From positions 17,022 to 81,021 of the forward strand of contig DAOUBQ010000039.1 in the NCBI GenBank assembly GCA_034432755.1: a DNA stretch of 64,000 bases, read 5' to 3'. Position 1 is the stretch's first letter; every line of letters begins with the position of its first letter. The stretch comes from UBA5195 sp034432755 (GTDB lineage: Bacteria > Chloroflexota > Anaerolineae > Anaerolineales > Villigracilaceae). A model generated the notes under the pieces. That model saw only the letters and a list, made by a program, of their open reading frames with translations, ran no database searches and was not told where the DNA came from. Made by a program: the position numbers and the translations under genes. Of the stretch, positions 8,153 through 17,278 are shown piece by piece.

Positions 8153-10027
8153 CTACACAACATCCATCAAATCCATCTTTGTTCCCACAATGGCCGCGCC
8201 GGGGATAATTTCATCCAAAAAGAGCGCAATGGCCTCACCATCATTGGCCTGAGCCAATGACAGCAAATGCGTCACCCACGCATCGAGCGCAGAGGTGTCA
8301 TCACGCCCGTTGCCCAAGCGGAAAATATCGGGGTGAGCGGTTGGTTCAAGGGGCGTGCCAGGGTCCCACAGGGCCTCGCTCAACTTCTCGCCGGGGCGAA
8401 TGCCCGTAAAAACAATTTCAATATCGCGGCCTGGTTCCAACCCCGAAAGGCGAATCAGGTCTTGGGCCAGGTCCATAATTCGCACTTGTTTCCCCATGTT
8501 CAACACAAAGACCTCTCCGCCCTTGCCAAAGGCCGAAGCCTGTAACACCAGGTAAACCGCTTCGGGAATGGTCATGAAAAAACGTTCCATATCGGGGTGC
8601 GTAATCGTCAACGGGCCACCCGCCGCAATCTGGTGTTTAAATTTGGGGATGATGCTGCCGCGGCTGCCCAGCACATTGCCAAAGCGCACCACTGTAAACA
8701 GTTTGCCGGTGCGCTGTGCTGCATCTAACACCAGCATTTCAGAAAGCCGCTTGGTGGCGCCATACACATTGGAGGGCGCCACCGCCTTATCGGTTGAAAT
8801 CAGCACAAAGCGCTCCACATCAAACTGCTCAGCCACTTGCACCATGTTTTTTGTGCCAAGGACGTTATTGGTAACGGCTTCGGCCGGGTTGGCTTCCATC
8901 AGCGGCACATGCTTGTGGGCCGCTGCGTGAAACACCACCTGGGGGCGATATTGGCCAAAAATGGCTTGCAGCCGCCCGGCATCGCGCACATCGGCAATCA
9001 ATGGGTGGATGTTGAGATGAGGAAAGTTTTCGTTTAACTCCAACAGGGTTTCAAAAATGGAGTTTTCACCATGCCCCAACAAAAGCAGCCGCCCCGGATT
9101 CCATCTTCCAATTTGGCGGCAGAGTTCGCGCCCGATGGAACCGCCCGCCCCGGTGACCAGCACCGTTTTCGCGCTGAGGATATGCCCAATCGTTTCATCG
9201 TGCAGACGGATGGGTTCGCGCCGCAGCAAGTCGGTGATATCCACCTCGCGCAGGCGGCTGACACTGACCTTGCCGCCCAGCAGTTCAAAAATCCCTGGCA
9301 TGGTGCGAAACGGCACGCCCTTCAGGCGACAAATATCTGCCACCAGGCGCACCACCCGTCCTGGGGCGGAGGGAATGGCAATAATCACCTCGTCAATGGG
9401 ATGGGCATCCAGAGCGCGCGCCAGGTCGGTCATCTTGCCAATGACTGGCACACCCATTAAATTATGGCGCTGTTTGGCCGGGTCGTCATCGAGAAACCCG
9501 ACAATTTCCATATTGACCTGACGATTTTTTTGCAATTCTTTGACCACCAAGGCCCCAGCAGAACCGGCGCCAATCACCAAAATCTTTTTACGCTTGCCCT
9601 GACCACGGGCCTGGTTCGATTCGGCCAGGATGCGCAGGGTGAAGCGCGTGCCGCCCACAAACAGCAGCGAGAGCAGCCAATCAATCGCCAGCGCCGAACG
9701 CGAAAAACCTGGCCCGAAGACATTCAACGAGAACAGGCCCATGTTTAACGCTGAAACAACCAGCGAGGCCGTTGTTACTGCCACCACAACCAGCTTCAAC
9801 TCACTGACGCTGGCGTAAACCCACAAACGGCGATACAGGCCAAACAGCGCGTAGGTCAGGGGCTTAATTACGAGCGAGGTACCCGCCAGCCACAGCCCAG
9901 CCTGCAGGTAAAATCGAAAAAAGTCGCCGGTGATCTCGAGGCGCAAAGCATAGCTGCCCAAGGCTGCCACCACAATCAGCAACAGGTCAGCCAGCAAAAC
10001 GAAACGGTTTCGAGAGGGCAAACGCAT
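8153..10027 (-). CDS. CapD/WbpM-like polysaccharide biosynthesis protein (NDP-sugar epimerase/dehydratase)
   Basis: The 624-residue product is the long membrane-anchored form. It has about four transmembrane segments in the first 130 residues, then a Rossmann-like CoA-binding region (ILVIGAGSAGALVVKEL, near 148). The catalytic SDR domain begins at VLVTGAGGSIGRELC (near 285) and carries YGATK. Such enzymes make 4-keto-6-deoxy sugar nucleotides, for example as UDP-GlcNAc 4,6-dehydratases, for capsule, LPS or glycoprotein sugars. This is the last gene of a four-gene minus-strand operon with a glycosyltransferase, a sugar transferase and an epimerase. Substrate specificity is not resolved. Confidence 0.9.
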   Translation of the reverse strand: MRLPSRNRFVLLADLLLIVVAALGSYALRLEITGDFFRFYLQAGLWLAGTSLVIKPLTYALFGLYRRLWVYASVSELKLVVVAVTTASLVVSALNMGLFSLNVFGPGFSRSALAIDWLLSLLFVGGTRFTLRILAESNQARGQGKRKKILVIGAGSAGALVVKELQKNRQVNMEIVGFLDDDPAKQRHNLMGVPVIGKMTDLARALDAHPIDEVIIAIPSAPGRVVRLVADICRLKGVPFRTMPGIFELLGGKVSVSRLREVDITDLLRREPIRLHDETIGHILSAKTVLVTGAGGSIGRELCRQIGRWNPGRLLLLGHGENSIFETLLELNENFPHLNIHPLIADVRDAGRLQAIFGQYRPQVVFHAAAHKHVPLMEANPAEAVTNNVLGTKNMVQVAEQFDVERFVLISTDKAVAPSNVYGATKRLSEMLVLDAAQRTGKLFTVVRFGNVLGSRGSIIPKFKHQIAAGGPLTITHPDMERFFMTIPEAVYLVLQASAFGKGGEVFVLNMGKQVRIMDLAQDLIRLSGLEPGRDIEIVFTGIRPGEKLSEALWDPGTPLEPTAHPDIFRLGNGRDDTSALDAWVTHLLSLAQANDGEAIALFLDEIIPGAAIVGTKMDLMDVV

Positions 10028-10033
10028 ACCGAA

Positions 10034-10972
10034 TTACGCTTCTCGCATCCAATCTACCACCGCCTTCAGCCCATCGTCCAGCGAGGTTCGGGCGCGGAAG
10101 CCGAGCAGGTCGGCGGCTTTTTGGGGATTGCCCACCGAGCGGTAAATATCGCCGGCGCGGGGCGGCGCAAACTGCGGGGCGGGGGCCCGGGGAAACAGGC
10201 GCATGAGCGTTTCAACTAGGTCTATCACGCGAATTTCCTGTCCGGTGCAAATGTTAAACACCTGCCCAGGGGCATCAGGGTGCTGGCTGGCGGCCAGGTT
10301 GGCGCGCACAACATCGCCCACATACACCAGGTCGCGGGTTTGGCCGCCATCACCGTAAATGGTGACGGATTTGCCATCGAGCAGGCGGCGGGTGAAAATT
10401 GGCACGGCGGCGGCATACATGCTATCGGGGCGCTGGCGCGGCCCATAGACGTTGAAATAGCGCAGGGCAACCACCTCTAACCCAAACGAGCGGGTGTACA
10501 TTTCAGCATAGAGTTCATCCACTCGTTTAGAAACCGCATAAGGTGAGAGCGGCCTGAGCGGGGTCTGCTCATCAAGCGGAATCGCTTCTGAATCTCCATA
10601 CACAGCGGCAGAGGAGGCCAGAACCACCCGCTTTACGCCAGCCTTGCGGGCCGCTTCGAGCAGGAATTCGGTGCCACGCTGATTAATCTCAAAGCAAGGT
10701 AACGGGTCTTCCATAGATTGCGGCACAGAAACAAAAGCGGCCTCATGAAAGATGATATCTATGCCTTGCACAGCCTGGGCGAGGGTTTCGTGGTTGCGCA
10801 GGTCGCCTTCGAGCAAGGCAAAGCCCGATCGTTTGGAAAGCGGTTCGATATTTTCGCGTTTGCCGGTCGAAAAATTATCCAGCACGCGTACAAAATCGCC
10901 CTGCTCAAGCAGGGCGCGGACGATGTGCGAGCCAATGAACCCGGCCCCGCCAGTGACGAGGTAGTTGATCAT
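10034..10972 (-). CDS. NAD-dependent sugar-nucleotide epimerase (extended SDR)
   Basis: The 312-residue product starts with the cofactor fold VTGGAGFIGSHIV at 6-18. Its catalytic Tyr and Lys are Y145 and K149 of YAVSK. It matches UDP-glucose/UDP-N-acetylglucosamine 4-epimerases of the GalE/WbpP type, which interconvert hexose epimers in the cytoplasm. It lies 6 bases upstream of the capD-like gene and 4 bases downstream of the sugar transferase gene, clearly in one operon. The exact nucleotide sugar is not evident. Confidence 0.9.
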   Translation of the reverse strand: MINYLVTGGAGFIGSHIVRALLEQGDFVRVLDNFSTGKRENIEPLSKRSGFALLEGDLRNHETLAQAVQGIDIIFHEAAFVSVPQSMEDPLPCFEINQRGTEFLLEAARKAGVKRVVLASSAAVYGDSEAIPLDEQTPLRPLSPYAVSKRVDELYAEMYTRSFGLEVVALRYFNVYGPRQRPDSMYAAAVPIFTRRLLDGKSVTIYGDGGQTRDLVYVGDVVRANLAASQHPDAPGQVFNICTGQEIRVIDLVETLMRLFPRAPAPQFAPPRAGDIYRSVGNPQKAADLLGFRARTSLDDGLKAVVDWMREA

Positions 10973-10976
10973 GCGG

Positions 10977-12395
10977 TTATCTCCCTTTCCTGCCTAGCAC
11001 CGTGCCAATGGTGCGCAGGATAATGACAAGGTCCATCAAAATGGAGCGATGTTTGATGTAGTATAAATCATATTCCAATTTAACGCCGGTATCTTCCACG
11101 GTGGCTGCGTAGCCGTAGTTGATTTGGGCCCAACCGGTGAGGCCGGGCTTTGCCAGCAAACGGGCGCGATAGAACGGAATTTGTTTTTGAAATTTGTTGA
11201 CCAATTCTTCGCGTTCGGCGCGCGGCCCAACCATGCTCATCTCGCCGCGCAAGACGTTCCAAAACTGTGGCAGTTCATCGAGACGGGTAGCGCGCAAAAA
11301 GGCGCCAACCCTGGTGACGCGCGGGTCGTTTTCTGAGGCCAGGCGGGCTTTGCCATCTGATTCAGCGTTTTTCACCATCGTGCGCAGTTTGAGCATCTTA
11401 AACGGCATGCCGCCCCGTCCGAGGCGGGGCTGGGTGTAAAAAATGGGCCAGCCATCATCCAGCAAGATAGCAAGCGCCAGGAAGGGTAGCAGAACAACGA
11501 AAATTACCAGCCCCACCAGCGCGCCTGCAATATCGAGCAGGCGCGCAAAAAAACGGTATAAACTGCTCACGCGGGCTTCGTCAATGAACGAGCGCAACAC
11601 CCAATCTGATTCGAGGTGGTGAATTGGCACACGCCCCAGCAAGTCTTCATAAAGAGTCTGCATGCGGGTCACTTCGAGGCCTTTTTCTTGGGCATCGAGC
11701 AGAATTTGGAAGGTTTGGCCGCGCATTTCACCGGTGATGGTGACGACAATTTCATTCACGTTCAATTCGTCGGCCAAACGCATCAGGTCTTCACTGCTGC
11801 CTAAAATGCGAAATCCCTCCAGGGTGGTACCAACTTTCTCTGAGTCGTCGTCAATATATCCTATCAGCTTAAAAGGCGGCGGGGTGAGTTCGTTATACAT
11901 CCTGGCAAAGGTCTGCCCATTGGCCCCAGCGCCCACGGCCAGCACGCGCCGCGCGCGTCCTTGAGCGGTATAAAGGCGAATATACAGCCTGCGCCAGAGC
12001 AAGGTGAGTAAAATGACAATGAGCAGGAAAGCCGCCACCGAACGGCGGTTAATGAAGCGTGGGTCATTGGATATGAAATAAACCACCAGGTAAACAAAAC
12101 CGCCGAGCAAGGCGGCAATTGCCACCCCTCGCAAGGTTTGCTGCCAATTGGCGGCGCGGCGCAAATCATACAGGTCAATCAGCAGTAAAATCCAGGCGGG
12201 GGGCAACAGGTAGAACCAGAGCGGCGTGCGCGCCACCACAAATTCTGGGAAGTTGAAAATCCAGGGGTCTTCGATGAACCAGAAATAAATACCGCCTGCC
12301 AGGGCAGCCAGCCCCATCAACAAATCGCCGAGAATCAAAAGCGCCCGCTGTTCGCCAGGGGTTAAACGGAATCGCGGTCTTGAAATGTCAGCCAT
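10977..12395 (-). CDS. Polyprenyl-phosphate sugar phosphotransferase (exopolysaccharide priming enzyme)
   Basis: The product has 472 residues. Four to five hydrophobic segments occupy about the first 130 residues, then a CoA-binding-like Rossmann region (VLAVGAGANGQTFAR). The C-terminal bacterial sugar transferase domain shows KMLKLRTMVKNAE, TRVGAFLRATRLDELPQFWNVLRGEMSMVGPR and KPGLTGWAQ. These enzymes attach the first sugar-1-phosphate to undecaprenyl phosphate. The ATG at 12395 shares one base with the stop of the glycosyltransferase gene, so the start is set here, although the frame continues upstream inside that gene. Confidence 0.9.
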   Translation of the reverse strand: MADISRPRFRLTPGEQRALLILGDLLMGLAALAGGIYFWFIEDPWIFNFPEFVVARTPLWFYLLPPAWILLLIDLYDLRRAANWQQTLRGVAIAALLGGFVYLVVYFISNDPRFINRRSVAAFLLIVILLTLLWRRLYIRLYTAQGRARRVLAVGAGANGQTFARMYNELTPPPFKLIGYIDDDSEKVGTTLEGFRILGSSEDLMRLADELNVNEIVVTITGEMRGQTFQILLDAQEKGLEVTRMQTLYEDLLGRVPIHHLESDWVLRSFIDEARVSSLYRFFARLLDIAGALVGLVIFVVLLPFLALAILLDDGWPIFYTQPRLGRGGMPFKMLKLRTMVKNAESDGKARLASENDPRVTRVGAFLRATRLDELPQFWNVLRGEMSMVGPRAEREELVNKFQKQIPFYRARLLAKPGLTGWAQINYGYAATVEDTGVKLEYDLYYIKHRSILMDLVIILRTIGTVLGRKGR

Positions 12396-13393
12396 TATGC
12401 TTTCTTTGCTCCTGCCAGGATGCTCCACAAAAATCCGCTGCCCCACGCAATGTGCATGACCGTGATGGCAAGCGGTAAGCCGAACAGGAGGAAAGCCCCC
12501 CTGTGCTGGATTGTAGAACGCACTCCCGCCAGTCCCAATATACCAAAATATGCCACAAGTTCAAAGGCCAGCAACCAGCAAAAGAGCGGCCAGGCCAGGG
12601 CCAACAATGCATTGACCGGCAGGCTCAGCACAAACAACGGTGGAAGTGCCTGTCGCCAACGCAACGTGCCGGGGTAGCGGCGCAGCATCCGAAATTTCCA
12701 AAACCCATAGCGCCAATATTGCCGCGCCAGCGCCGTCAGCGTGGGGCGGGCAAAATAGACCGAGCGGATGGCGGGGTCGAGCCAAATGCGGCCGCCTTGT
12801 TGGCGAATGCGGGCGTTTAACTCGTAATCTTCGTTGGAGAGAAGGGTCTCGTCGTACCCGTCGATTTGTTCCAGAAAGGAGCGTTTCCAGGCCCCAAACG
12901 GGACGGTATCAACCACTGCGGCCTGTTTTGCGTGACGATAGAGCGCATCGCCCACCCCCAGCGGGTGCGCCGCAGCAATCGCAATGGAGCGCGCCACCCA
13001 CGTTTCGGCCCCTGGCTGAATTTCCCACACCCCGCCTACGTTCTGACCCTTTTCGGCCTGCAGCGCCGCAACGACTTTTTCTACATAATCGGGATACGGC
13101 CCCGAATGCCCATCCAACCGCACGATGATTTCGCCGCGCGAGGCGGCAATTGCCCGGTTGACTCCCGCCGGGATGGTGCGAGCGTCGTTGTTGATGACCG
13201 TGATTTTAAGGTCGGGATGTTCACGCTGGAATCGGGCAATGACTGCGCGCGTCTGGTCGGTGGAGTGTCCATCGGCGATGGTCACATCCAGCAATTCGCG
13301 CGGGTAAGTTTGCGCAAAAATCGCATCCAGCAAAGTGTGGATGCGTTTTTCTTCGTTGTAGCACGGAACTACAATAGAAACGGTTGGTGGCAT
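12395..13393 (-). CDS. Family 2 glycosyltransferase
   Basis: The 332-residue product opens with the GT2 nucleotide-sugar fold VSIVVPCYNEEKRI. It has the metal-binding region VRLDGHSGPYPDYV near 95-105 and an acceptor-site NEDYELNARIRQQGG. At least two transmembrane helices lie at the C-terminus (about 255-325). It probably extends a lipid-linked glycan started by the adjacent sugar transferase. It is the first gene of the operon. No Shine-Dalgarno precedes the ATG: the 5' flank is a heptamer repeat tract beginning four bases before it, so leaderless or weak initiation is possible. Confidence 0.88.
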   Translation of the reverse strand: MPPTVSIVVPCYNEEKRIHTLLDAIFAQTYPRELLDVTIADGHSTDQTRAVIARFQREHPDLKITVINNDARTIPAGVNRAIAASRGEIIVRLDGHSGPYPDYVEKVVAALQAEKGQNVGGVWEIQPGAETWVARSIAIAAAHPLGVGDALYRHAKQAAVVDTVPFGAWKRSFLEQIDGYDETLLSNEDYELNARIRQQGGRIWLDPAIRSVYFARPTLTALARQYWRYGFWKFRMLRRYPGTLRWRQALPPLFVLSLPVNALLALAWPLFCWLLAFELVAYFGILGLAGVRSTIQHRGAFLLFGLPLAITVMHIAWGSGFLWSILAGAKKA

Positions 13394-13396
13394 GAG

Positions 13397-13445
13397 AGAT
13401 TTTAGATTTTAGATTGTGAATTGTGGGTTGTGGATTTGAGGTTTA
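13397..13445. repeat. Heptamer repeat tract 3, directly 5' of the GT2 gene
   Basis: Seven 7-base units fill the 49 bases just upstream of the glycosyltransferase start: AGATTTT twice, AGATTGT, GAATTGT, GGGTTGT, GGATTTG and AGGTTTA. Each differs from its neighbour by one to three bases. Confidence 0.8.
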
Positions 13446-13523
13446 AGGGCATGACCGGTTACAAACAAAAAGGAGGAGGCGAAGGGAGTGCTGTTTTTGG
13501 CAGTTAAGGCGTGGCGCTCTTTA

Positions 13524-14918
13524 TTAAACTGTGCGCGATGAAGAACCAGATAACGGAAGAGCAACAACAAACGTGCTGCCCTGTCCTGGCGCGCTTTGGA
13601 CGCTCATTTTACCACCGTGCGCCACCACAATTTCACGCGCAATGGCCAGCCCCAGGCCTGCGCCATGTGCTTTGCCACCCTGTCGGGCCGGGTCGGCCTG
13701 GTAGAAGCGGTCAAAGATATGCGGCAAGGATTCGGACGGAATGCCTGTGCCGCTATCTTGCACATGGACTTCGAGGCCAGCGCCAGAAACCCGTGTTTGC
13801 AAAAGAATCCGCCCGCCGGAGGGGGTGAATTTGAGGGCGTTATCTACCAGGTTATTGAACACCTGTGCCAGCCGGTCGCCATCGCCCGTGAAGACCGGGA
13901 GCGAAGAGAAATCCATATCCAACGTCACCCCGGCGGCGCGCGCCTGGGGCGTAAATCGTTCGACGACGCCCTGGAGCAGGGCGTTTACATCGAGCGGGTC
14001 GCACTTCAGGTCGGCAATGCCCGAATCGAGCCGCGCCAGGTCGAGCAGGTCGAGGGCCAGGCGGTGCATCCGCCCGGCTTCGTCTGCGATAATTTGCGCG
14101 GCTTGTTTTTGCGCTTCGGGCGTGTCGGCCGTGCCATCTAAAAGGGCTTGGGCAAAGCCCCGAATGGAGGTGAGCGGGGTTTTTAACTCATGGGAGACAT
14201 TGGCGACAAACGCGCGCTGCGCATTTTGCCCGGCCTGCACACGGGCGGTCATCTGATTGAAGGCCTGCAGCAGGTCGCGCACTTCGCGGGGGCCGGCCAC
14301 CGGCAGAGGACGCGCGCGCTCGCCCGAAAAGGCGCGGGCGGCGTTCACCAGTTGCTGAAGCGGGTCGGCCACCCAGCGCGCCATGGCAAAGGCCAGGAAG
14401 AGCGCCAAAACCAGGGCGGCGGAGCCGCCCACCACCAGGGGCGGCATCAGTTCATCAGTCAGAATGGTGATAAGGGGCGGGCTGGGACGGGGGACCGCCA
14501 CAACCAGGATGTTCCCGTTCTCCAGCGTGGCAGAACGAAAGAGCCAGGGCTGGCCGCTTGCATCGTACACAGTGTGGTTGAGCCGCGCCAGGCGGCGTAA
14601 ATCCAATGGCGATGAGGTTGCGGATTCAGAATCTACCAGCAACAGGCGTCCTGGGAAAGAAAGCAGTAACAGGCGCACTTGCAGTTGGCTGCCCTGCCGT
14701 TGAAACAGGGTGACGAGGCGTGCTGGTGGCAAATTGACCCACTCTTCTTGCCGCGCCAGCAAGACCCCCTGCACGGCGTTCAACTTTTGGAGCGCCTGCC
14801 GGTAAGCCAATGGGTTGCGGATGATGTAGATGAGAAAAACCAACGCCACAATGAACAGAGCGGCAGCAATCAGAAGCGCATACGTTAACCACAGGCGCGA
14901 GCGGAGAGAGGAGAACAT
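13524..14918 (-). CDS. Membrane sensor histidine kinase
   Basis: The 464-residue product has a transmembrane helix near the N-terminus, an extracytoplasmic sensor segment, a second helix (about 170-190), and a HAMP-like linker. The HisKA motif NVSHELKTPLTSIRG carries the phospho-accepting His. The HATPase domain has N (NNLVDNALKF), G1 DSGTGIP and G2 GAGLGLAIAREIV boxes. It pairs with the response regulator encoded 19 bases upstream. The start at 14918 (MFSSLRSRLW) gives a normal N-terminus but has no clear RBS. The frame is also open upstream, overlapping the regulator gene. The signal is unknown. Confidence 0.92.
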   Translation of the reverse strand: MFSSLRSRLWLTYALLIAAALFIVALVFLIYIIRNPLAYRQALQKLNAVQGVLLARQEEWVNLPPARLVTLFQRQGSQLQVRLLLLSFPGRLLLVDSESATSSPLDLRRLARLNHTVYDASGQPWLFRSATLENGNILVVAVPRPSPPLITILTDELMPPLVVGGSAALVLALFLAFAMARWVADPLQQLVNAARAFSGERARPLPVAGPREVRDLLQAFNQMTARVQAGQNAQRAFVANVSHELKTPLTSIRGFAQALLDGTADTPEAQKQAAQIIADEAGRMHRLALDLLDLARLDSGIADLKCDPLDVNALLQGVVERFTPQARAAGVTLDMDFSSLPVFTGDGDRLAQVFNNLVDNALKFTPSGGRILLQTRVSGAGLEVHVQDSGTGIPSESLPHIFDRFYQADPARQGGKAHGAGLGLAIAREIVVAHGGKMSVQSAPGQGSTFVVALPLSGSSSRTV

Positions 14919-14937
14919 GGGGCAAAAAAACAGGGGG

Positions 14938-15612
14938 TCAGACGGCCAATTTGTACCCAACACCCGTCACGGTTTCAATTTTCACCTGGCTGGCGGTAAG
15001 TTTGCGGCGCAGTTGGGCAATATGTACATCAACGGTGCGGGTTTGACCATAGAAATCGAACCCCCAGGCTTTTTCAAGCAATTGTTCGCGGGTAAAAACG
15101 CGCTCCGGCTGGCTTGCCAGGGTGAGGAGCAGGTCAAATTCCTGGGTACGCAGATTCACGGGGAGTCCGTTTACGGTGACTGCCCGGCGGGCGGAATCAA
15201 TTTCCAGGTCGCCAAGACGCACGGGAGCGGAGACCGAGTCCGTCTTTTTTTCTATGCGCCGCAAGATGGCCTTGACGCGCGCCACCAATTCCCGCGGGTT
15301 GAAGGGTTTGGTCAGGTAATCGTCCGCGCCAAGTTCGAGGCCGAGGATTTTGTCAATATCTTCGTCGCGCGCGGTGAGCATGATGATGGGGACTTCGTTG
15401 CCGGCCCCGCGCAGGCGGCGGCAGACCTCGAAACCGTCCAAGCCCGGCAGCATGATATCGAGAACGACCAGGCCAGGCCGAATCTGCCCTACCGCTTCGA
15501 GGGCTTTGAGGCCATCCCCAACCGATTCGGTGCGAAAACCATCCCGCTCCAGGTACATTTTGGTGAGCGAAACAATGGAGGGTTCGTCATCTACCAGCAG
15601 GATGGTTTCCAT
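14938..15612 (-). CDS. OmpR/PhoB-family response regulator
   Basis: The 224-residue product has a receiver domain with acidic pocket DDE at 8-10, phospho-accepting Asp52 (LVVLDIMLPG) and Lys of YLTKPF. A winged-helix DNA-binding domain follows, with RTQEFDLLLTLA and the closing RTVDVHIAQLRRKL and VGYKL. It is a transcription factor controlled by the neighbouring histidine kinase. The regulator precedes the kinase as in PhoP-PhoR-type operons. The target genes are not known. Confidence 0.94.
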   Translation of the reverse strand: METILLVDDEPSIVSLTKMYLERDGFRTESVGDGLKALEAVGQIRPGLVVLDIMLPGLDGFEVCRRLRGAGNEVPIIMLTARDEDIDKILGLELGADDYLTKPFNPRELVARVKAILRRIEKKTDSVSAPVRLGDLEIDSARRAVTVNGLPVNLRTQEFDLLLTLASQPERVFTREQLLEKAWGFDFYGQTRTVDVHIAQLRRKLTASQVKIETVTGVGYKLAV

Positions 15613-15618
15613 GTTTGT

Positions 15619-15996
15619 TTAACGCAAGGCGGTTGCTTCGATTTCGACCAAGCCGCCTTTGGGCAGCCCGGCCACGGCAATGGTGGAACGCGCCGGGGGA
15701 GTTTCAGCAAAAAATTCTCCATAGACGGCGTTCATCTTGGGGAAATCGGCCATGTCTTTGAGGAAGACGGTGGTTTTCACCACATTGTCCAGGCTCGAAC
15801 CGGCGGCTTCCAGCACGTTTTTGAGGTTGGTGAGCGCCTGGCGGGTTTGGGCGGTCACATCGGCAGAAACCATCTCGCCGGTGGCCGGGTCCAGCCCCAA
15901 CTGGCCGGAGCAGAAGACAAAGTTTTCAGTCTGAATGGCAACTGAGTAGGGGCCAATGGCTTTGGGGGCGTTTTCAGAAGTGACAACGTTTCGCAT
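15619..15996 (-). CDS. ridA: RidA family reactive intermediate/imine deaminase
   Basis: The 125-residue product is full length for RidA. It shows APKAIGPYSVAIQ, FCSGQLGLDP, the conserved arginine of PPARSTIAVAGLP, and a terminal VEIEATALR. RidA hydrolyses reactive enamine/imine intermediates released by PLP enzymes. AAGGAGAAC lies just upstream of the ATG at 15996. The response regulator start lies 7 bases downstream, so the three genes may be one transcript. Confidence 0.95.
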   Translation of the reverse strand: MRNVVTSENAPKAIGPYSVAIQTENFVFCSGQLGLDPATGEMVSADVTAQTRQALTNLKNVLEAAGSSLDNVVKTTVFLKDMADFPKMNAVYGEFFAETPPARSTIAVAGLPKGGLVEIEATALR

Positions 15997-16080
15997 GGGG
16001 GTTCTCCTTGTGGAATAATCAGGCAACCATATTCGGCTGTGGAATGAATTCCGCGCTGGCGTGAGATACCCCGATTGTAA

Positions 16081-16115
16081 CAGGTGACAGTCACTTTGGC
16101 AGCGACTGTCACCTG
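16081..16115. terminator. Hairpin between the secreted-protein gene and ridA
   Basis: Twelve-base arms (16081-16092 and 16104-16115) surround an 11-base loop in the gap after the secreted coiled-coil gene. No U-run is evident, so it may be a palindromic repeat rather than a true terminator. Confidence 0.45.
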
Positions 16116-16125
16116 AGGTTGTGGC

Positions 16126-16671
16126 TTATGGTTTGGGCGGGCGGGGGTTGGCGTTGCGGAAGGCTTTGAGTGCCTCGCGGAGGGCTTTGGCAGCCTCGCC
16201 CATTGTTTCACGGTGCTTTTGGAGGGTTTCGCCCAGGGTTTTGACGGTTTCGCGCGCTTTCTCCAGGTCGGTGACTTTGCCGTTGGAATCGAACCCCTGG
16301 TGAGTTTGCACGAGTTGGACGGCCTGTTCGTAGAGCGGCTGGCTGGCTTCAACTGCCTTTTTATACTCTACCAGCGCGGCTTCGATGGCTGAAACATCTT
16401 TTCCGTTTTCTTTGGCCTTGGCAATCAATTCTTCAACGCGGGCAATGAACTCATCCTGATATTGCAGGTTCAGGCCAATTCGCTCCACGGTGAGTTTTTG
16501 GTTGGCAAAGGCCCATTCCAGGCGGGTTTTGGCGCGCTCTGGGTCGGGCGTGGCGGCGGGGTTGGGCGGGTCGAGCGGCCCGGCGGCCAGCGCGCGTTGA
16601 GCCGGAATCGCCAACAGGACCAGTGCCAACAGGGTAAAAATCAGAAACAGTTTTTGAAACAGGGTTTTCAT
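16126..16671 (-). CDS. Secreted coiled-coil protein of unknown function
   Basis: The 181-residue product starts at the ATG at 16671, with GGAGGCAAAT just upstream. The N-terminus is a typical Sec signal peptide: a basic start, a hydrophobic core LIFTLLALVLLA, and cleavage likely after ALAA near 30. The mature protein is almost entirely helical and charged, with heptad-like segments (EEFIARVEELIAKAKENG, KARETVKTLGETLQ), and ends Pro-rich (NPRPPKP). It is predicted to be extracytoplasmic. It lies downstream of ruvC. I recognise no family. Confidence 0.75.
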   Translation of the reverse strand: MKTLFQKLFLIFTLLALVLLAIPAQRALAAGPLDPPNPAATPDPERAKTRLEWAFANQKLTVERIGLNLQYQDEFIARVEELIAKAKENGKDVSAIEAALVEYKKAVEASQPLYEQAVQLVQTHQGFDSNGKVTDLEKARETVKTLGETLQKHRETMGEAAKALREALKAFRNANPRPPKP

Positions 16672-16757
16672 ATTTGCCTCCGTTTGGGTTTGATGTTTGT
16701 ATTTTAGGGGAGGCAGGTTATGAGGGTGTGCGGAGGTTGTAAAAAAGTTGTAAATTC

Positions 16758-17243
16758 TCAATAGCGGTGGGTATTCAAATGGCAAATCGCAACCGCCAGC
16801 GCATCGGCGGCGTCATCGGGTTTGGGGATTTCGGGCAGGCCGAGCAGCACCCGCACCATCTCCTGCACCTGGCGTTTATCCGCAGAGCCATACCCGGCTA
16901 CCGCCTGCTTAACCTCGTTGGGGGTGTATTCGGCCACTTCCAGGCCATTTTGGGCCAGGGCCAGCAACAAAACGCCGCGCGCTTGCCCAACCGTGATGGC
17001 TGTGCTGATATTCTTCTGGAAGAACAATTTTTCAACAGCGGCTGTTTGGGGGCGGTGAGTTTCGAGCAGTTGGGTCAGTTGCCGGTAGAGCAAATCCAGC
17101 CGTTCTGGGGCGGGCAGGTCTTTGGGGGTGAGAATAACGCCAAAGTGGACCGCTTCGAGCGAACCATCGCGGGACTGGCGCACCAATCCATAGCCAGTGG
17201 TGGCCGTGCCGGGGTCAAGTCCGAGGGCAAGGGTCATATCCAA
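16758..17243 (-). CDS. ruvC: Crossover junction endodeoxyribonuclease RuvC
   Basis: The 161-residue product opens with GLDPGTATTGYG, containing the first catalytic Asp. The second acidic residue is in AAVEKLFF, and the final acids are in PDDAADALAVAICH. RuvC resolves Holliday junctions with RuvAB. It follows yebC by 35 bases, a conserved neighbour order, but ruvA and ruvB are not in this window. Two ATGs (17243 and 17237) are possible; the first is used. Confidence 0.95.
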   Translation of the reverse strand: MDMTLALGLDPGTATTGYGLVRQSRDGSLEAVHFGVILTPKDLPAPERLDLLYRQLTQLLETHRPQTAAVEKLFFQKNISTAITVGQARGVLLLALAQNGLEVAEYTPNEVKQAVAGYGSADKRQVQEMVRVLLGLPEIPKPDDAADALAVAICHLNTHRY

Positions 17244-17278
17244 ATGAAAAGGGCGGGATGTTCACCCGCCCCACCCGT

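Noticed and set aside
14830..15945. A 371-codon plus-strand frame over the response regulator and ridA
   Set aside because: Antisense of two clearly recognised genes, without an RBS.
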